Below, in pieces: positions 23,724 through 38,909 of a DNA stretch of 64,000 bases (position 1 is its first letter; every line of letters begins with the position of its first letter). The DNA comes from Orbilia blumenaviensis (Eukaryota; Ascomycota; Orbiliomycetes; Orbiliales; Orbiliaceae), in contig JAVHNS010000001.1 of NCBI GenBank assembly GCA_036872755.1, forward strand, positions 558,001 through 622,000, given 5' to 3'. Under the pieces are notes generated by a model. That model did no database searches. It was not told where the DNA came from and was given only the letters and a program-made list of their open reading frames with translations. The position numbers and the translations under genes were made by a program.

Positions 23724-24879
23724 ATGCCATCACAACCACTCAAACTCTCCCCCCTCCTCCTCCTCGCCACCGCGCTGGCACCCACCTTCACCGCCGCAGA
23801 CACCTCCTGCGTCCAAGTACCCCCAGAACGCATGCCAGGCGCCTGCACCGTCCGAGTCGAATGGCGCAAAATAACCCACTTCAGCAACGACCCCGAATCC
23901 GGCAAACGCCGGATCCAAGACCACGTTGCCGCCGAAATCCTCGATTCCGGGGGCACCAGGATCTCGAACGAAGGGATTGATAATTTCATCTACTGCAGCG
24001 GATCCGGCGGTCGGGAGTGTAAGTTTCAATCCAAGCTGCCTCATGAGATGATCATGAGCCCGCAGCATAGGAGGGAGTATATGCAGTTTTATTACGGGTC
24101 CATGGCGTGGCATACCGATCCTGTGCCGCTTCAGGGACCCGGGTATACGGGACCTAATCCGCAGAATTCGGTGCCTTGGTGTTCGGTTTATACGGATTGG
24201 GAGCTGCTTCCGCCTGGGTCGAATAATAGATATGGACCTCCTTATGAGAGTAATGATATTAGCTCTGTTGAGGTGAGTTTTACTTTCCCCTTTATTGCTT
24301 ATATATATATATATATTCAAGGTTTGTACTGTGTCTAACCTGTCGTCCTTGACTCTTTTTTTTTTTTTGGACAAAAAATAAAAACAGAAAAGATCAATTG
24401 AATGCAAATTCGCCTGCGGCATGGCCACCATCATGATGGAGGATCTCAAACCCTGCGTTTCCGCGGTAATGAACACCGAACCGGAAGCACCCGTCAAAAC
24501 CCAGATGATGACATCCATGAAAACCGAGATAAGGTATAAAACCCAGGCGATGCCCACCACCGTGACGGAGACACAGATACGCACGTTGACGGTGGCAGCG
24601 GACACCCATCCGGCCGGGGTGACGTATACGCCGAAGATTAATATTGAGACGAATATGACGGATTTTGATCGCTCGATGGGTTTTGGGGATCCTGAGATGC
24701 ATGATGAGGATCCTGAGGTGCGTGATGATGATGATAATGATGGTGCTGATGAGCCTGTGAATCAGTTTAAGTTTAATACGAATGTGACGGATGTTGGCCC
24801 TGTTCATGAAGCGGAGCCTTCACCTCCTGAGGAAGAAGGGGTGTGGCGTAGGTCGAGGTTGATGGACTACTTTCTTTAG
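23724..24879 (+). CDS. secreted cysteine-containing protein, copy 2 of a tandem pair
   Basis: Two exons, 23724-24272 and 24388-24879, phase 0 intron, 346 residues. Residues 1-24 are a clear signal peptide (KLSPLLLLATALAPTFTAAD). The mature part matches the paralog at 20794-22052 in PGAC/CxV-W-R spacing (CTVRVEWRK versus CVIQIDWRR), in YMQFYYGSMAWHTDPVP versus YLQYYFGSQAWHTDPVP, and across the splice site in the IECKFAC versus ITCWFEC block. The C-terminal half differs from the paralog: it is methionine- and threonine-rich, then very acidic (DDDDNDGADEP), and ends with a basic patch and a hydrophobic tip. The family is not recognised; secretion and cysteine content would fit an effector or wall protein, by inference. 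No decay is visible in this copy. Confidence 0.8.
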
Positions 24880-25588
24880 TTTAATTTAGAATGCTATGTG
24901 TGGGTCTCGTTACTTGAGTTATCTTGATAGGTATATGTATGTATGTATGTATGCATGTATGTAGTCATAAAAGAAACTTGTCATGTTCTTGACGCTTTCT
25001 TCGTATCTATTAACTTCTGGTGTATTTACAAAAGATATTCTTATACAATCCAATGAGTGATGTATGTATATGCGGGGAGTAAACATTGAAGTAGATAAAT
25101 ACCTAGCCCACATCCGCTTTATCACCTTAAAAAAAAAAGGCCAACAGTAGTAATATCCTACGTATACAGGTCCTAGATCCTGTGAACCCAAGGGGGGAAA
25201 CCTCACGAAGCCTAGTAAGGATCGAGAAGAAACACAAATAAATAAAAAAGGTGTTGCCCAAACGTTGCATTTCCCCAAACAGAACCCAAACCCCGGCTCT
25301 CAGGCGAACCCCCCAAAAAAAACCACCACGAAACGACCACGAAACGACCACCTTTACTTGTTCTCCACAAGAAGGTCCAGACCCTTACTTTATTTTGGAG
25401 TTTTTGGGTCCAATATACATACCACAGGCATCCCTTCCTCTTCCACCACCACCATCCTTCCTTAATTTTTTTCAACCTTCACCACCCATCAATTGCGGGT
25501 CGCCTCCTTTCCTTCTAGCTAGCTATCTGGTTTTTTTTTTTTATTTATTTATTTCTTTCTCTCTTTTTAAAGGGTCAGCTCGACCGCG
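24880..25588. other. intergenic between secreted protein and Erj5-like gene
   Basis: The 3' side contains a (GTAT)n microsatellite at about 24932-24962. The sequence up to 25588 is C-rich and pyrimidine-rich with a poly-T run (25531-25541), which looks like the promoter and leader of the J-protein gene. No coding region is seen. Confidence 0.45.
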
Positions 25589-26887
25589 ATGAAGTTCGCG
25601 AATACGCTGCTGCTGCTGGGGGCGGCGGCAAGCTTGGTCGCCGCTTGGAGTAAAGAAGGTAACATCAACCCTTACTTCTCACTTCTCACTTCCAGCAGGA
25701 ACGAAAAAGCTTTTCTAACATGAGTTATATCTTCTTTATAACTTTACAGACCACGAGATCTTCCGTCTAAAAGACGAAGTCGAGGCCACCGAGGGCAAGC
25801 TCAATTTCTACGGTACGTATCAACCTACACACATACATCCCTCTCCAATCATAGCGCAAGCACACGCACACACACACAAGAAATAATATACTAAACCCCA
25901 ACCTGCCCAAGAACAACAGAATTCCTAAACGCCCCCTCAATCTACGCAACCCAAGACGAACTCAACAAAGCCTACCGTAAAACCTCCCGCCAAATCCACC
26001 CGGACAAATTCACATCCCCATCGAAGCTCAAAGCCGCCGGTAAAACACCAACATTCTACCCTCCAAAATCAACCTACCTCCCTCAAACTCGAAAGGCCGC
26101 GGATGAACGTTTCGCAAGATTAGGTTTGGTCGCCAATATCCTCCGTGGACCGGAACGTGAGAGATATGATCATTTCCTCAGGAATGGGTTCCCAAGATGG
26201 AGGGGTACTGGATATTATTATTCAAGGGTTAGACCGGGGCTTATCAGCGTGCTTTTGGGATTATGGGTTGTTATCGCCGGTGGCGCGCATTATCTGGTCA
26301 TGAGGATGAATTACTCGCAGCAGAGGAAGTTCATGGAAGGGTATATCAACGACGCTAGGGTCGCCGCTTGGGGGAATAGTAACATCGGGGCCGGGTTAAA
26401 CCTTGATGTCCTAGGTGATAGCGGTACTCCACCACCATCTTCCGGTGCTGCAGCGGGGAATCGTAAACAACGAAGAGCGGCCAAAGCAAACGGAGGATCG
26501 GGAACCGCTACCCCAACAGCACCGGTCGAGAAGCCTCAGCACGTGGCTAAACGTAAAATCACCAGTGAGAACGGAAAGGTATTCATGGTTACTAGCCTTG
26601 GAGACGTCTCTCTGATGGAGGAGGATGAGGACGGGGTTATGCAGGAGTATTTACTCGATCTTGAGGAGATCCCCAAAGCTCAATGGGGCAATACGGCGAT
26701 GGTTACGGTTCCCAAACGGATCGTTGGATGGGTTTTGGGTAAAGTTGGTGCTGGGAAGGGAAACGGTGCTAAAGATGCTTTGAAGGATGCACCGGAGGTT
26801 ACGATCGTGGAGGGTGAGAATGTGGATGAGGTTCTGGAGAAGAAGGGGTTGAAGAAGAGGAATAAGGGCCCGGCTGGGAGGAGGTGA
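25589..26887 (+). CDS. ERJ5: ER membrane J-domain co-chaperone, Erj5-like
   Basis: Three exons: 25589-25658, 25750-25812 and 25920-26887, phases 1 and 1, total 366 residues. The N-terminus is a signal peptide (KFANTLLLLGAAASLVAAW). A J domain follows at about residues 40-115: NFYEFLNAPSIYATQDELNKAYR, then the HPD tripeptide (QIHPDKF), then a helix IV region ending LRGPERERYD. A single membrane helix follows at about residues 136-160 (PGLISVLLGLWVVIAGGAHYLV). The remaining tail is charged and faces the cytosol, ending KKGLKKRNKGPAGRR. This order matches yeast Erj5, an ER J protein that stimulates Hsp70 Kar2 and helps ER folding homeostasis. The HPD is intact, so Hsp70 stimulation is expected. 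The tail contains an Ala/Gly/Thr-rich low-complexity stretch at about residues 220-250. Confidence 0.88.
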
Positions 26888-27677
26888 TTTAGAGCGAATA
26901 CATACAGAATGTAGATACACTGACTTTTACTTCGCGCTTGCGGGGAGATATAATGAATATGTGACAGATGTAGCAAAAGAGAGAAAGAGAGAAAATGATT
27001 AGAGGTAGCGGGCTTTCATTAGTACCATAGATTCGAATATAAAAGTATGGCTTCTTTTTTTTCTTCGTAATATAAATATACATTCAAGGCGCATCCTGCA
27101 ATGCCCACCAGACTACGAACTGTCGTGTGACAACCTAGAACTCCAGAGGAACCAACACCAAAAATGCAACGTTTGCGTATACTATCGCACATCTACGATA
27201 TTGAACTGAATTGAATCGTATTAGAATCTTGATTAATTAACGTGGTCATCTCTCATCTCATATAGACCAGAAGAGAGAGAGAAAAAGGAAAAAGGAAAAC
27301 GACGCGCTGCGCTAATCTACCTCGCACCATCTCATCTAATTATATCGTACACTCGTACTCAAGCCAGCTTGTAAAAAAAACAAACGAAAAGAACATTTAA
27401 ATGCTAGTATCTACACAAATCAAGAGGCCCATCCATAATCCGCCACGGTGATCTAAACATGGAAATATCAGAGAAAGAGAGCATAAAAGAAACCCTCTAT
27501 CCTCCCACTAGATATCCTTCATAACAACACCTTAAACAAGAAGATATTGATATGATTTTGAAAAAAAAAAAATATATATCACCCTTAATTCCTTATTCAT
27601 AGTCCACTCATCCCCATAATACTCATGTTCAGTAATAAACTCTTCTTCAACATTCTCAAACAGCTGGAATAGACGAT
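26888..27677. other. convergent 3' intergenic region
   Basis: Gap between the ends of the Erj5-like gene and the large secreted protein gene. AT-rich with short GA-rich runs (for example near 26978-26995 and 27269-27300). No gene is seen. Confidence 0.5.
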
Positions 27678-29216
27678 CTATCCACTCCACCGTCTCTCCA
27701 TTTTCCTACTCTTCTTACTATTGTCATCATTACCCTTCCCAACCCCATAACCATCGGTATCGCCACCCCTCCAAAAATCCGGATCCCTATGCTCCCTTCT
27801 ACTCCTAACTCCCCTGTTCGGATCGTTATCAACAACACTATCCCTTTTCATTCTATAATAAGGAAGCGTAGGAGGACGACGATTTTCACTAGGATTGCTG
27901 TTTTTATCCAGATGTTCGGGAAGTTCGCAGGAACACTTTGCAAAGTTTTCGAGGTTTATTTTACGGCCTGCTGTGTTGACCGGTGCCTCGGTACTGCTGA
28001 GACGGTTTATGCTGTTTTCTCCGGTGATGGTGATGCTACCGTCCTCGTCGGCGCTGCTGCTGCTACGGCGGCGACGGTGGTGAGAGAGGGGGATTAGTTT
28101 TTGAGGTGGTGGGTAGGATTTTCGTGGGTGTTGTTTTGATTGCTGCCGTTTTTTAAAGTGTTCAGCGGGTGGTTCTACCAGCTGTTCTGGAGTGGTTGAT
28201 GGTAATGGCGGCGGCGGTGGGTCTTCAGCTTTAGCCTGCGAGTTTGGAGCCGTAAAGCTTGGACAGGAACATGGGGTTGTTGTGGTAACCGGGACGGCGT
28301 TTTCAGGGGGCCGTAGGAGGGATTCGATGATTTCTATTCCCTTTAGCAGGGACTCCATTGATGGTGAAGATGGAGCCTCTGTTATTGAAGAAGGAGAAGA
28401 TGAAGAAGGGGGTATTGAGGTTGTTGTTGTTGTTTTTGATGATGGTGCTTGGGCGAGTAAGAATGTGATTAATTGCAGTGATGGTGGCGGTGGTGGGAGT
28501 CGTGGAGGTGGGATTGTAGGGACAGTGATATCGGAATCCGCAGTAGTAATAGTAGTAGTAGCAGTAGTGGAAGTAGTAGAATTAGCAGTGATAGCTGATG
28601 CGATAATACTCTTCCTCACCCGACCTCGAGGGTTCGCAGTATCACCACCATCACTACCATCGCTACCACTAGAGTTAACAGAAGTAGAAGTAGAATCAGA
28701 AGTAGGAGTAGGAGTGACTCCAACCTCCACAATCCTAGTAATAACAAGCGGATACTCCACCGTCGCCGTCACGACCTCTTTTTGCTCTCCTGCCCCTCCT
28801 CCATTTAAACTTGGATTTGGAGTAGCAGTAGCACGGACCACAACCGCCAGCGTACCGGTTATGGTATCTGTAATCGTCATCGTCATCGTTGATATCACTG
28901 TCCTTGCGGTGATGGAGGCGTTAATTTGGTTCATCGTGATTTTGGTTTGTATGGGCCCTAGGGGTACTCTTTTTGTTCTTATCGTGGTGGTGGCGGCGGC
29001 GGTAGATGTGCGAGTGCAGGCTATTATTACTTCTTCTTTTCCCTCCACTGCTGTTGTTATTACCGGTGACTCTATATCGGTATCGGTATCGGTTTTAGAT
29101 GGGATCGTGAACCGTGAAGTGGTAGTAGACATCGGCACAGGAATTCCGTTTACACACTCCGTGATCATAACATCCGATCTCTCTACCACCACCGCTTCCC
29201 CATCCTCCAGACCAGA

Positions 29217-29247
<31 letters not shown>

Positions 29248-29888
29248 ATAGCAGCAGTAGTAGCCGTCTGACCAACCACTCCCTTATCTCCAGCATCCAC
29301 ACCCCTCTTCCCAACAACCACACTCTCGGACCCTTCAATAATCTCCACTCCACCAGATATATTACCACGAGATATGTAACTACTCCCCTCACTCCTTCTT
29401 CTCCTTCTTTTACTTATATCCACCACCCTTGTAGTCTCATGTATACCACCACTCCGTTTGTAATACCCCCGACCAGGAGACCAGTGTATCACCGGCACCC
29501 GAGAACTACCAGGCCAGTAGTAACGAAACGGAAATCCGAAGAACGGAGATCGCGGCTCCAGCGTTCCTTGGTGAGTAGAAGTAGCGACAGCTGAAGCAGC
29601 GGCAGCAGTAGTAGTAGCAGAAGTACTCAGAGTACCACTTATAGACTCGTGAATTGTCATCTTGGAAACAGTGGTTGCTGCGGGTGTGGGTGCTGCTGAC
29701 CACGGGGGCTTTCTGTATATCATATAATATCATGTTATATTAGCACATATTTTCTTTTCTTTTCTTTTCTTTTCTTCGTAGGTAGAAAACGTGATGAAGG
29801 GGGGAGGAAGAAGAAGAGGGGAGGAATACCGAACAGGGAGCCCAGACACCAGCGCCAAACACGACACCAGTACCCAGGCAATTCTCAT
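27678..29888 (-). CDS. large secreted Ser/Thr-rich low-complexity protein
   Basis: Two exons, 29888-29830 and 29712-27678, 697 residues. The short first exon encodes a signal peptide (MRIAWVLVSCLALVSGLPVR), with the splice junction restoring an arginine codon; the frame then runs without a stop for 678 codons. The mature protein is dominated by serine, threonine, alanine and proline, with repeated TTT/ATTT tracts, so it is probably heavily O-glycosylated. Basic clusters (SKRRRRRSE near residue 105, MKRDSVV and RSRREHR near the C-terminus) are possible Kex2/furin-type cleavage sites. A conserved-looking aromatic motif FPFRYYWPGSSRVPVIHWSPG lies near residue 75. Two CSC motifs occur at about residues 490 and 610. 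No known domain is recognised. A wall or surface protein is the most likely role, by inference. Confidence 0.7.
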
Positions 29889-32646
29889 GTCCCTGCCTAC
29901 GTCTGCGTCCTCCTCCTTCGAAGAACCGAAATTATAATTTTTTTGGTTTTTTGTTATATATATATAAAAAACTTAGGAAAAAACTAGTATAGTATTTCCT
30001 GTTGTTTTTTAGATAGAGAAGGGGAGAGTTAATGAAGATGGCGTTTTTTATAGCGAGCAGGCAGCTTCCGTACGTTCTGGGATTTAATTTAGATCTGCAT
30101 GATGGTGATGGAGAAAGAAGGGTGGGGGGGGTTAGTATAACGATGCTCAGCAACGAGATTTTTATAGACAGAAAAAAAGAAAAAAAAACTTACTGATTTT
30201 TTTTTTCTCTACACAAGTGATACTATCTCTCTTTTTTAGGGGGCGGGCTTATACCGCCTTCACACCCTTTGTTTTTTCTTATACAGAAAGAAGAACAGTG
30301 ATGATAATAATAGTAGTGATGGCAGACTTTACAGTCACTTTCGTAGCGGTGGCAGCGGTATTCCGTATATGTAAAACACACACCCACAAAAAAACAAAAA
30401 AAAAAAAAACTTTTTTGTTTTTCTACTCGGCGGTGGGAAAAGAAAATTCGAGAAGACGAAAGAATGATAATAACAAGAAGTAGTAGTAGGATAAAAGGTG
30501 TTTAGTTCAAACCACTCAGCGTAGTAGTCTAAGCTATGCTATGTAGTCCGTAGTATAAATGTACGTATGTATGTAAGAATAAAAGGATAAGAGAGGAGAA
30601 AAAAGGAATAAACCCCAAGTATTTAAAAGAAGAAGAAAGCTTAGACACTCCAGCTAAGGAATGATATCTCTCACTCAATAGGCTGGCTGGCTAACCACTC
30701 TCTGTATCTGTATCCTTCCCTTCTTCTTCTTTTTTCTTTTCGCCCGTCTCGACGAATCAAAAAACCGGCCTCGTGCGTAGCTTTTCCTTCTCGAAGGTCT
30801 GGAGGTATGGTATGTATGTAACGCAAGAAAGAGAGAAAGAAAGACAAAGGCTAGAACCGGCCCCGTATCCTATCCTATTCTATCCTGTGATATGATATGA
30901 TATGATACGTCCGTTAACTCGCCTCCCTTGCTTCCTTCTCAAACCACGTTTCTTAAAAGAACCTTAGTTCTTCTTAGTTTTCTTTTTTCGTCGTTCAGAG
31001 CCGAAAAAAAAAGAGGGAGTCAGATGACCTGATCAAGAGCTTTTTTTTTTTTTTTTTTTCGGAAATCGTAATCGTAATTGGAGACTTCGGGCGTTATTTG
31101 CGGTGCGATGCGATTGGTAGAAAGAAAGAATAGAAGCGGTCGTTTTTGCTCTTCGTATGTATTGTATTGTATGGTATGGTATGGTATGGTATGGTATGGT
31201 GTGGTATGGTTGGACTCGGATGGGCTGTTGTATATATATATAAGATTCGATTCGTTAAAAAAAAAAAAAAAAAAACTGGTGTAAGAACCGAAGGTTTGAA
31301 TATTCGAGGAGGCGAGAAAGGAAGAAGAAAGGGATAGTGAAGTGAAGTGAAGTGATAGGAAAAGAAAAGAAGAAGAGGAGGGGGAAAAGAGAAAGAGAAA
31401 GGTAGGTAGAGAACAACCAACCTTTTTGCCCAGCAACAGACCGACAAAGGTGTATCAATCAATCCCAATTCAATGCCATTCAAGCTATTCAAGCCCGAGT
31501 TGTGGTCGTAAAGTCAGTCTGCCAGAACCTTCCGGCAACACAAAATCTGTATGTATGTGTGTGGCTTGAATAGAATAGGAATTCCCCCCCAAAAAAAGGG
31601 CCTGCCGAGAGAAGAAAAGAGAGCTGTTTCTTGCAGACTTGATAAAAATAAGAGGGAAAAGATGAAGAGAGAGCTAAATAACACTCTTAACAAGTCTCCA
31701 CTTCTCTTCAAGCCTTAGTTTTATCAATCGATATGTGCCCTTTATCCTATCCTTGAAAAGTTCGAATCGCTCAGCAACGGTCATCATCTAGTCCTCTGCA
31801 CAGCAGAAAAGAAAAAAAATCCGAATAGTCAATTGGTAGACTCAGAAAAAAGATAATAGGAGAGTAAAAATACGCGTTTTAAGGGGAGATTAGTGAAGGA
31901 TGAAAAGAAAGAAAGAAAGAAAGAAAAAAAGATAGATCAGAATCAAGATGTTCAGAACGTTATACGAAGCTCCTGTTGTGTGTTTGCTATGAACACCAAT
32001 CCCGTGATCAAAAATGTGTTGTTTTTGGTGTGTTTTGTGTGTGGCTTGAATAGAATCCGTGGCTGGTGAAGTGTGGCTTGAATAGGTTTCAACGTCGACA
32101 CAAGCGCCGGCCCAACACATCATTCGATGGACGCCAAACACACGCGGCAAACTACACTGTCATATGGCCATAGACCTCTGTTTCTGAGGAATTTTTTCCA
32201 TTGAAAAACGGTTTACTACTATGCTCAGAGTAAGAAGCTAAGACAGACAATGCACCCACAGGATCGATGAAAAGTTAATTACGATATCATCAGAATCAGA
32301 TATCTCAATCAACGAAAACAAAAAATCCACAGCATGCATGATGATGATAACACAACGGACTCTGATTTGCTAAGACTTGCAAAATGATACTTTTTTTTTC
32401 TCTTTCCGTGCCTCATTATGCTATATAGTATATACTATAGATACTGATTCTATATACATTGAAAAAAAGGAAAGGAAAAGGGAGTTCCCGCCGAAGACAC
32501 AAAAATGCATACATATACTTCATGATTACAAAAGAAAAAGAAGAATAAAAAACCACTAACAGGCAACAGGGGCGCTGGAATCGCCAACCAGGACAGCGGT
32601 TGCCAAACCTCGCAAAAGGGAAAAAAAAAGAAGAAGAGATGGTGTA
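29889..32646. other. long simple-sequence-rich intergenic tract
   Basis: No gene is supported across 2.7 kb. It holds strong purine/pyrimidine asymmetry, pentamer microsatellites, poly-T and poly-A runs, and (GAAA)n at about 31908-31927. An 18-bp word gtgtggcttgaatagaat occurs at 31559-31576 and 32039-32056, with a 15-bp partial copy at 32071-32085. Confidence 0.5.
31156..31212. repeat. (ATGGT)n pentanucleotide microsatellite
   Basis: About ten tandem pentamers, first ATTGT-type and then ATGGT-type units. On the minus strand they translate into alternating HTIPY-type peptides, which explains a spurious open frame there. Confidence 0.85.
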
Positions 32647-34942
<2,296 letters not shown>

Positions 34943-35543
34943 TTTTGAGGAAGAGAGGAAGAGAGAGGGGGTTATAGCGGAGAAGGGCGTGGTAATAATA
35001 GTAGCTGTCACCTCAAAAGAGAACGTCGTCGCGTGGATATTATCACAAAGTTGGGTGTTGGATTGGAGAGAGTGCGCCCGACCCGACCGACAGCATCAAT
35101 CAATCAATCAGCATTGAGCCATGTCGCCCCGATTTCGATCCGACTCTATTATATACAAACAGATAGAACCCGCCCCGAGATGAGTGTCTATTGGAAGGAG
35201 ATGAGGATGATATAAGGGACGAAGACGAGGGGACGGGGACGGGGACGGGGGGATGGTCTGGAACTGTCCACGGTAGCTCGTTGACCAGGTTTGTTTAACA
35301 GGACAGGACAGAACAGGAAAGCCAGCCGAAAAAAGCTAACTACTTTTTTCCACCAAAGAGAAAAAACACACCTCCATCCCGATATCCGATACCCGACCAC
35401 TCCCTCTCTCCATTGATTCAACCCAATCAATTAGAGCAGTGTCCCGATTGCATACGGCGGCTTCATCATCTTCTTCTTCTTCTACAAAAAAACAAAAGAG
35501 TGTGGGGAGGGAGAAGTGGACAAAAAAAAACAGTCGGGCCAAG
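34943..35543. other. divergent promoter between GH47 and mitochondrial uS13 genes
   Basis: About 600 bp separate the two divergent starts. It contains (GA)-rich runs, a small ggacgggg tandem at about 35231-35251 and a CT-rich segment before the uS13 gene. Likely a shared bidirectional promoter. Confidence 0.45.
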
Positions 35544-36017
35544 ATGGTGTTCCTCCACTCCATGATCATCTCTGAGGGCGTTCCTATCTTCGTGCGTAGC
35601 CCCCTTCTCCCCCCACTATATCCCATATCAACGACATAATACAGACGAATGAAAAGGCTAACATATATATAATAAATAAAAAAGAACGCCCTCCAACGCT
35701 TCTACGGCATCGGTCCCAACATCGCCTCCCGGCTCTGCGCCAAACTCACAATCTACCGCACCGCCAAACTGGGCGAACTGAGCCAGAAGCAGCTGACTCA
35801 GGTCCAGCAGGAGCTTTCGAAGCTCACGATCGAGAACGATTTGCACAAGAGTATAGTGGATAACATCAGCCGGCTGAAGGACATGGGGACCTACAGGGGG
35901 AGGAGACACGCTATGGGACTGCCGGTGAGGGGACAGGGGACGAGGACGCAGGCGAAGACGGCGAAGAAGCTGAACAGGGTCGAGAGGGGGTTTTCGGGGG
36001 CGAGGCGGCAGGGCTGA
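35544..36017 (+). CDS. SWS2: mitochondrial small-subunit ribosomal protein uS13m (Sws2-type)
   Basis: Two exons, 35544-35591 and 35685-36017, intron in phase 0, 126 residues. The sequence MVFLHSMIISEGVPIF joins after splicing to NALQRFYGIGPNIASRLCAKL, the helix-hairpin-helix opening of the S13/uS13 family. It continues with the second S13 segment (LKDMGTYRGRRHAMGLPVRGQGTRTQAKTAKK), which contains the RGRRH and PVRGQRTxxNA-type signature. The bacterial-like form and length fit the mitochondrial rather than the cytosolic (eS/uS13, about 155 residues) protein. It sits in the head of the small subunit and contacts uS19 and the P-site tRNA. It ends in a basic tail. No separate presequence is visible, as in yeast Sws2, where the N-terminus is short. 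Confidence 0.9.
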
Positions 36018-36980
36018 TCTTACTTCCTTCTTCCTTATTATTCTGTATTATTCGCTGCTGGCTGTCTTCTATCTCTGTATGTCTGTCGATTCGACTCCGA
36101 GTTTACGGTGGTGGATAGATACATGCAGCTAGGTCTCGATGCGCTGGTATCCGTACCGTACCATACCATACCGTGCCGTGCCATACCACTGGGGGAGGAG
36201 GCTAGTGGATACCTTATATCTGTATATGTTTACATAAATATAATACGCCGTCTGTACATAATGTTCCTCTTTTTACATCAGGCGTTATGGGAAAACAATC
36301 ACAATCACAATATATTATCTATCTATCCGCTCATACTCGCCGTCCGGGGCTGTTAGTATATCCGTTACCGACCCGGATACCCCATTAATATTCCCATTAT
36401 ATTGCAAATTTACCGGTAGTTATAGCTCGACTGTACTGCAGTACATAGGTAGCTAACTAAGCGTATTACAATACTAAACTAGGTACTTGAATGGGAATAC
36501 CCTGTCAATTATAAACATATAATCTGGGATACCGACCTGGTATTGTATTATATCGAAATCAATCAAGTAGCCAATTAGGTATATATTAGTGCAAATTATG
36601 CATTCGCCACTGAAGTATTTAAATTATAAAGCCATAACAATGCAAGTTTTGGACTTTGTAGGTACCTAGGTACTTATTTACTGTATAGAGCTGCTGCTGC
36701 AGGGGCTAGCATCGGCTGCTAGTTTTATATATACACACGCTGGGTGGTGCAGCGCAAGTGCAGAAACAAAAGACAAGGGCGCGACAGGCCACATCTCAGC
36801 TACGTCACCCCTTCTAAAAAACAACCACTCCAACTTTCATCATCATCATCATCACCACCACCGTTCAATCATTCAATCCAATCCAATTCAACTGCATCAT
36901 GACCGGCTCATGATGAGTGCTTACTAATACTATCACCATTTTTAATCAAATAACGAAGAGAAATAAAGAAAGAAAGAAAG
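36018..36980. other. intergenic upstream of the Svp26 gene
   Basis: AT-rich tract with no gene. It contains CCATACCATACC-type units at about 36157-36187 and, just before the gene, a (CAT)n stretch at about 36838-36853, probably in the promoter/leader. Confidence 0.45.
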
Positions 36981-37898
<918 letters not shown>

Positions 37899-38087
37899 TT
37901 GATACCCTCTCATTTCTTATATTAAACCTCCCCGTTGCCATTATCTGCTGCTGCTGCTCTTATCATTGTTATATATCATTTTGTTAAATACCACGGCGGG
38001 AGGCATGTCATAACGAATACCTATGTGCTCTTCTTTGTCCACCCGGAGACCTTCCGAGCAGCTCTGGTCCGTCTATATATATTCTGC

Positions 38088-38123
<36 letters not shown>

Positions 38124-38909
38124 CGTATATTAGTGTGGATACAGACCTAGCTACCATAGCCCGTCCAACTATATGACATAGGAGGAGTGTTATGTAAGTC
38201 AGCCGGCTCGGACGGACAATAAATGATGGGATCTTGGGCAAACCCAGCCCGGCCCGACCGGTCGGAAGTCAAACTGTAATAAATTACAGTACACACAACC
38301 AACAGAACAGGGCATGGCGGAACATCCCCGCTCTGGACTGGCTCTATGGGAAAGGTGGGGGGCGTTTTCCGTCCCAGTTTTTTTTATGCCTCATCCCGAG
38401 AATAGATCGGGTCGCCGAACCAGACTAGCTGGGCTAACTAGTGAGAGAAAAAAGGATCTTATCTGATGCAGTCCAACCCCCCTCCTCCTCCCCTGTCTAC
38501 GTAGAAGGCCCGTTCGGCAACTGCTGTTTCCAGCTGTCCTTCCGAAAAAAAATCCAATCTGATAACTTTTTTTTTTTTTTTTTTTTTTTCCTTTCCCTTG
38601 AGGGATGTTTAGGATTGTTAGTTAGTAGGAGGTAATAGTTTTTGGTTCAGACTTGCAAAAGTAAATTCTCTCGGTCTGTCTGTCTGTCTGTCTCTTCTCT
38701 TCTCTTCTTTCTTTTCTTTCCCTTCATCCGTTCTCTCTCTCTTTTCTTTCTTTCTTACTCCCCCCCCAGTTAATCGGTCTAGATTCCGTCCACCCATCCT
38801 ATCTCCCCATCCTACCTCTCTCTCTTTCTCTCTCTCTCTCCCCGATACCTATCTCTCTTCCTGTCTAACCAGTTTTGAAGATAGCCTTGACTTCTTTTTC
38901 TTATTCATC
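37899..38909. other. intergenic with pyrimidine-rich IDH1 promoter/leader
   Basis: It holds a (TA)n run at about 38093-38120, a poly-T run at about 38568-38589, and then 250 bp of almost pure C/T (38650-38845) directly upstream of the isocitrate dehydrogenase gene. Such CT tracts are typical of strongly expressed fungal genes. No gene is seen. Confidence 0.5.

Noticed and set aside
28192..29271. A 359-codon open frame on the plus strand
   Set aside because: It lies exactly opposite the Ser/Thr-rich secreted protein gene; its valine/isoleucine-rich composition is the antisense of Thr/Ser/Ala codon runs. The minus strand has a signal-peptide exon and splice sites, the plus strand has none.
31156..31212. 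Repeat array considered as CRISPR-like
   Set aside because: Simple pentamer microsatellite without spacers; the genome is also eukaryotic.
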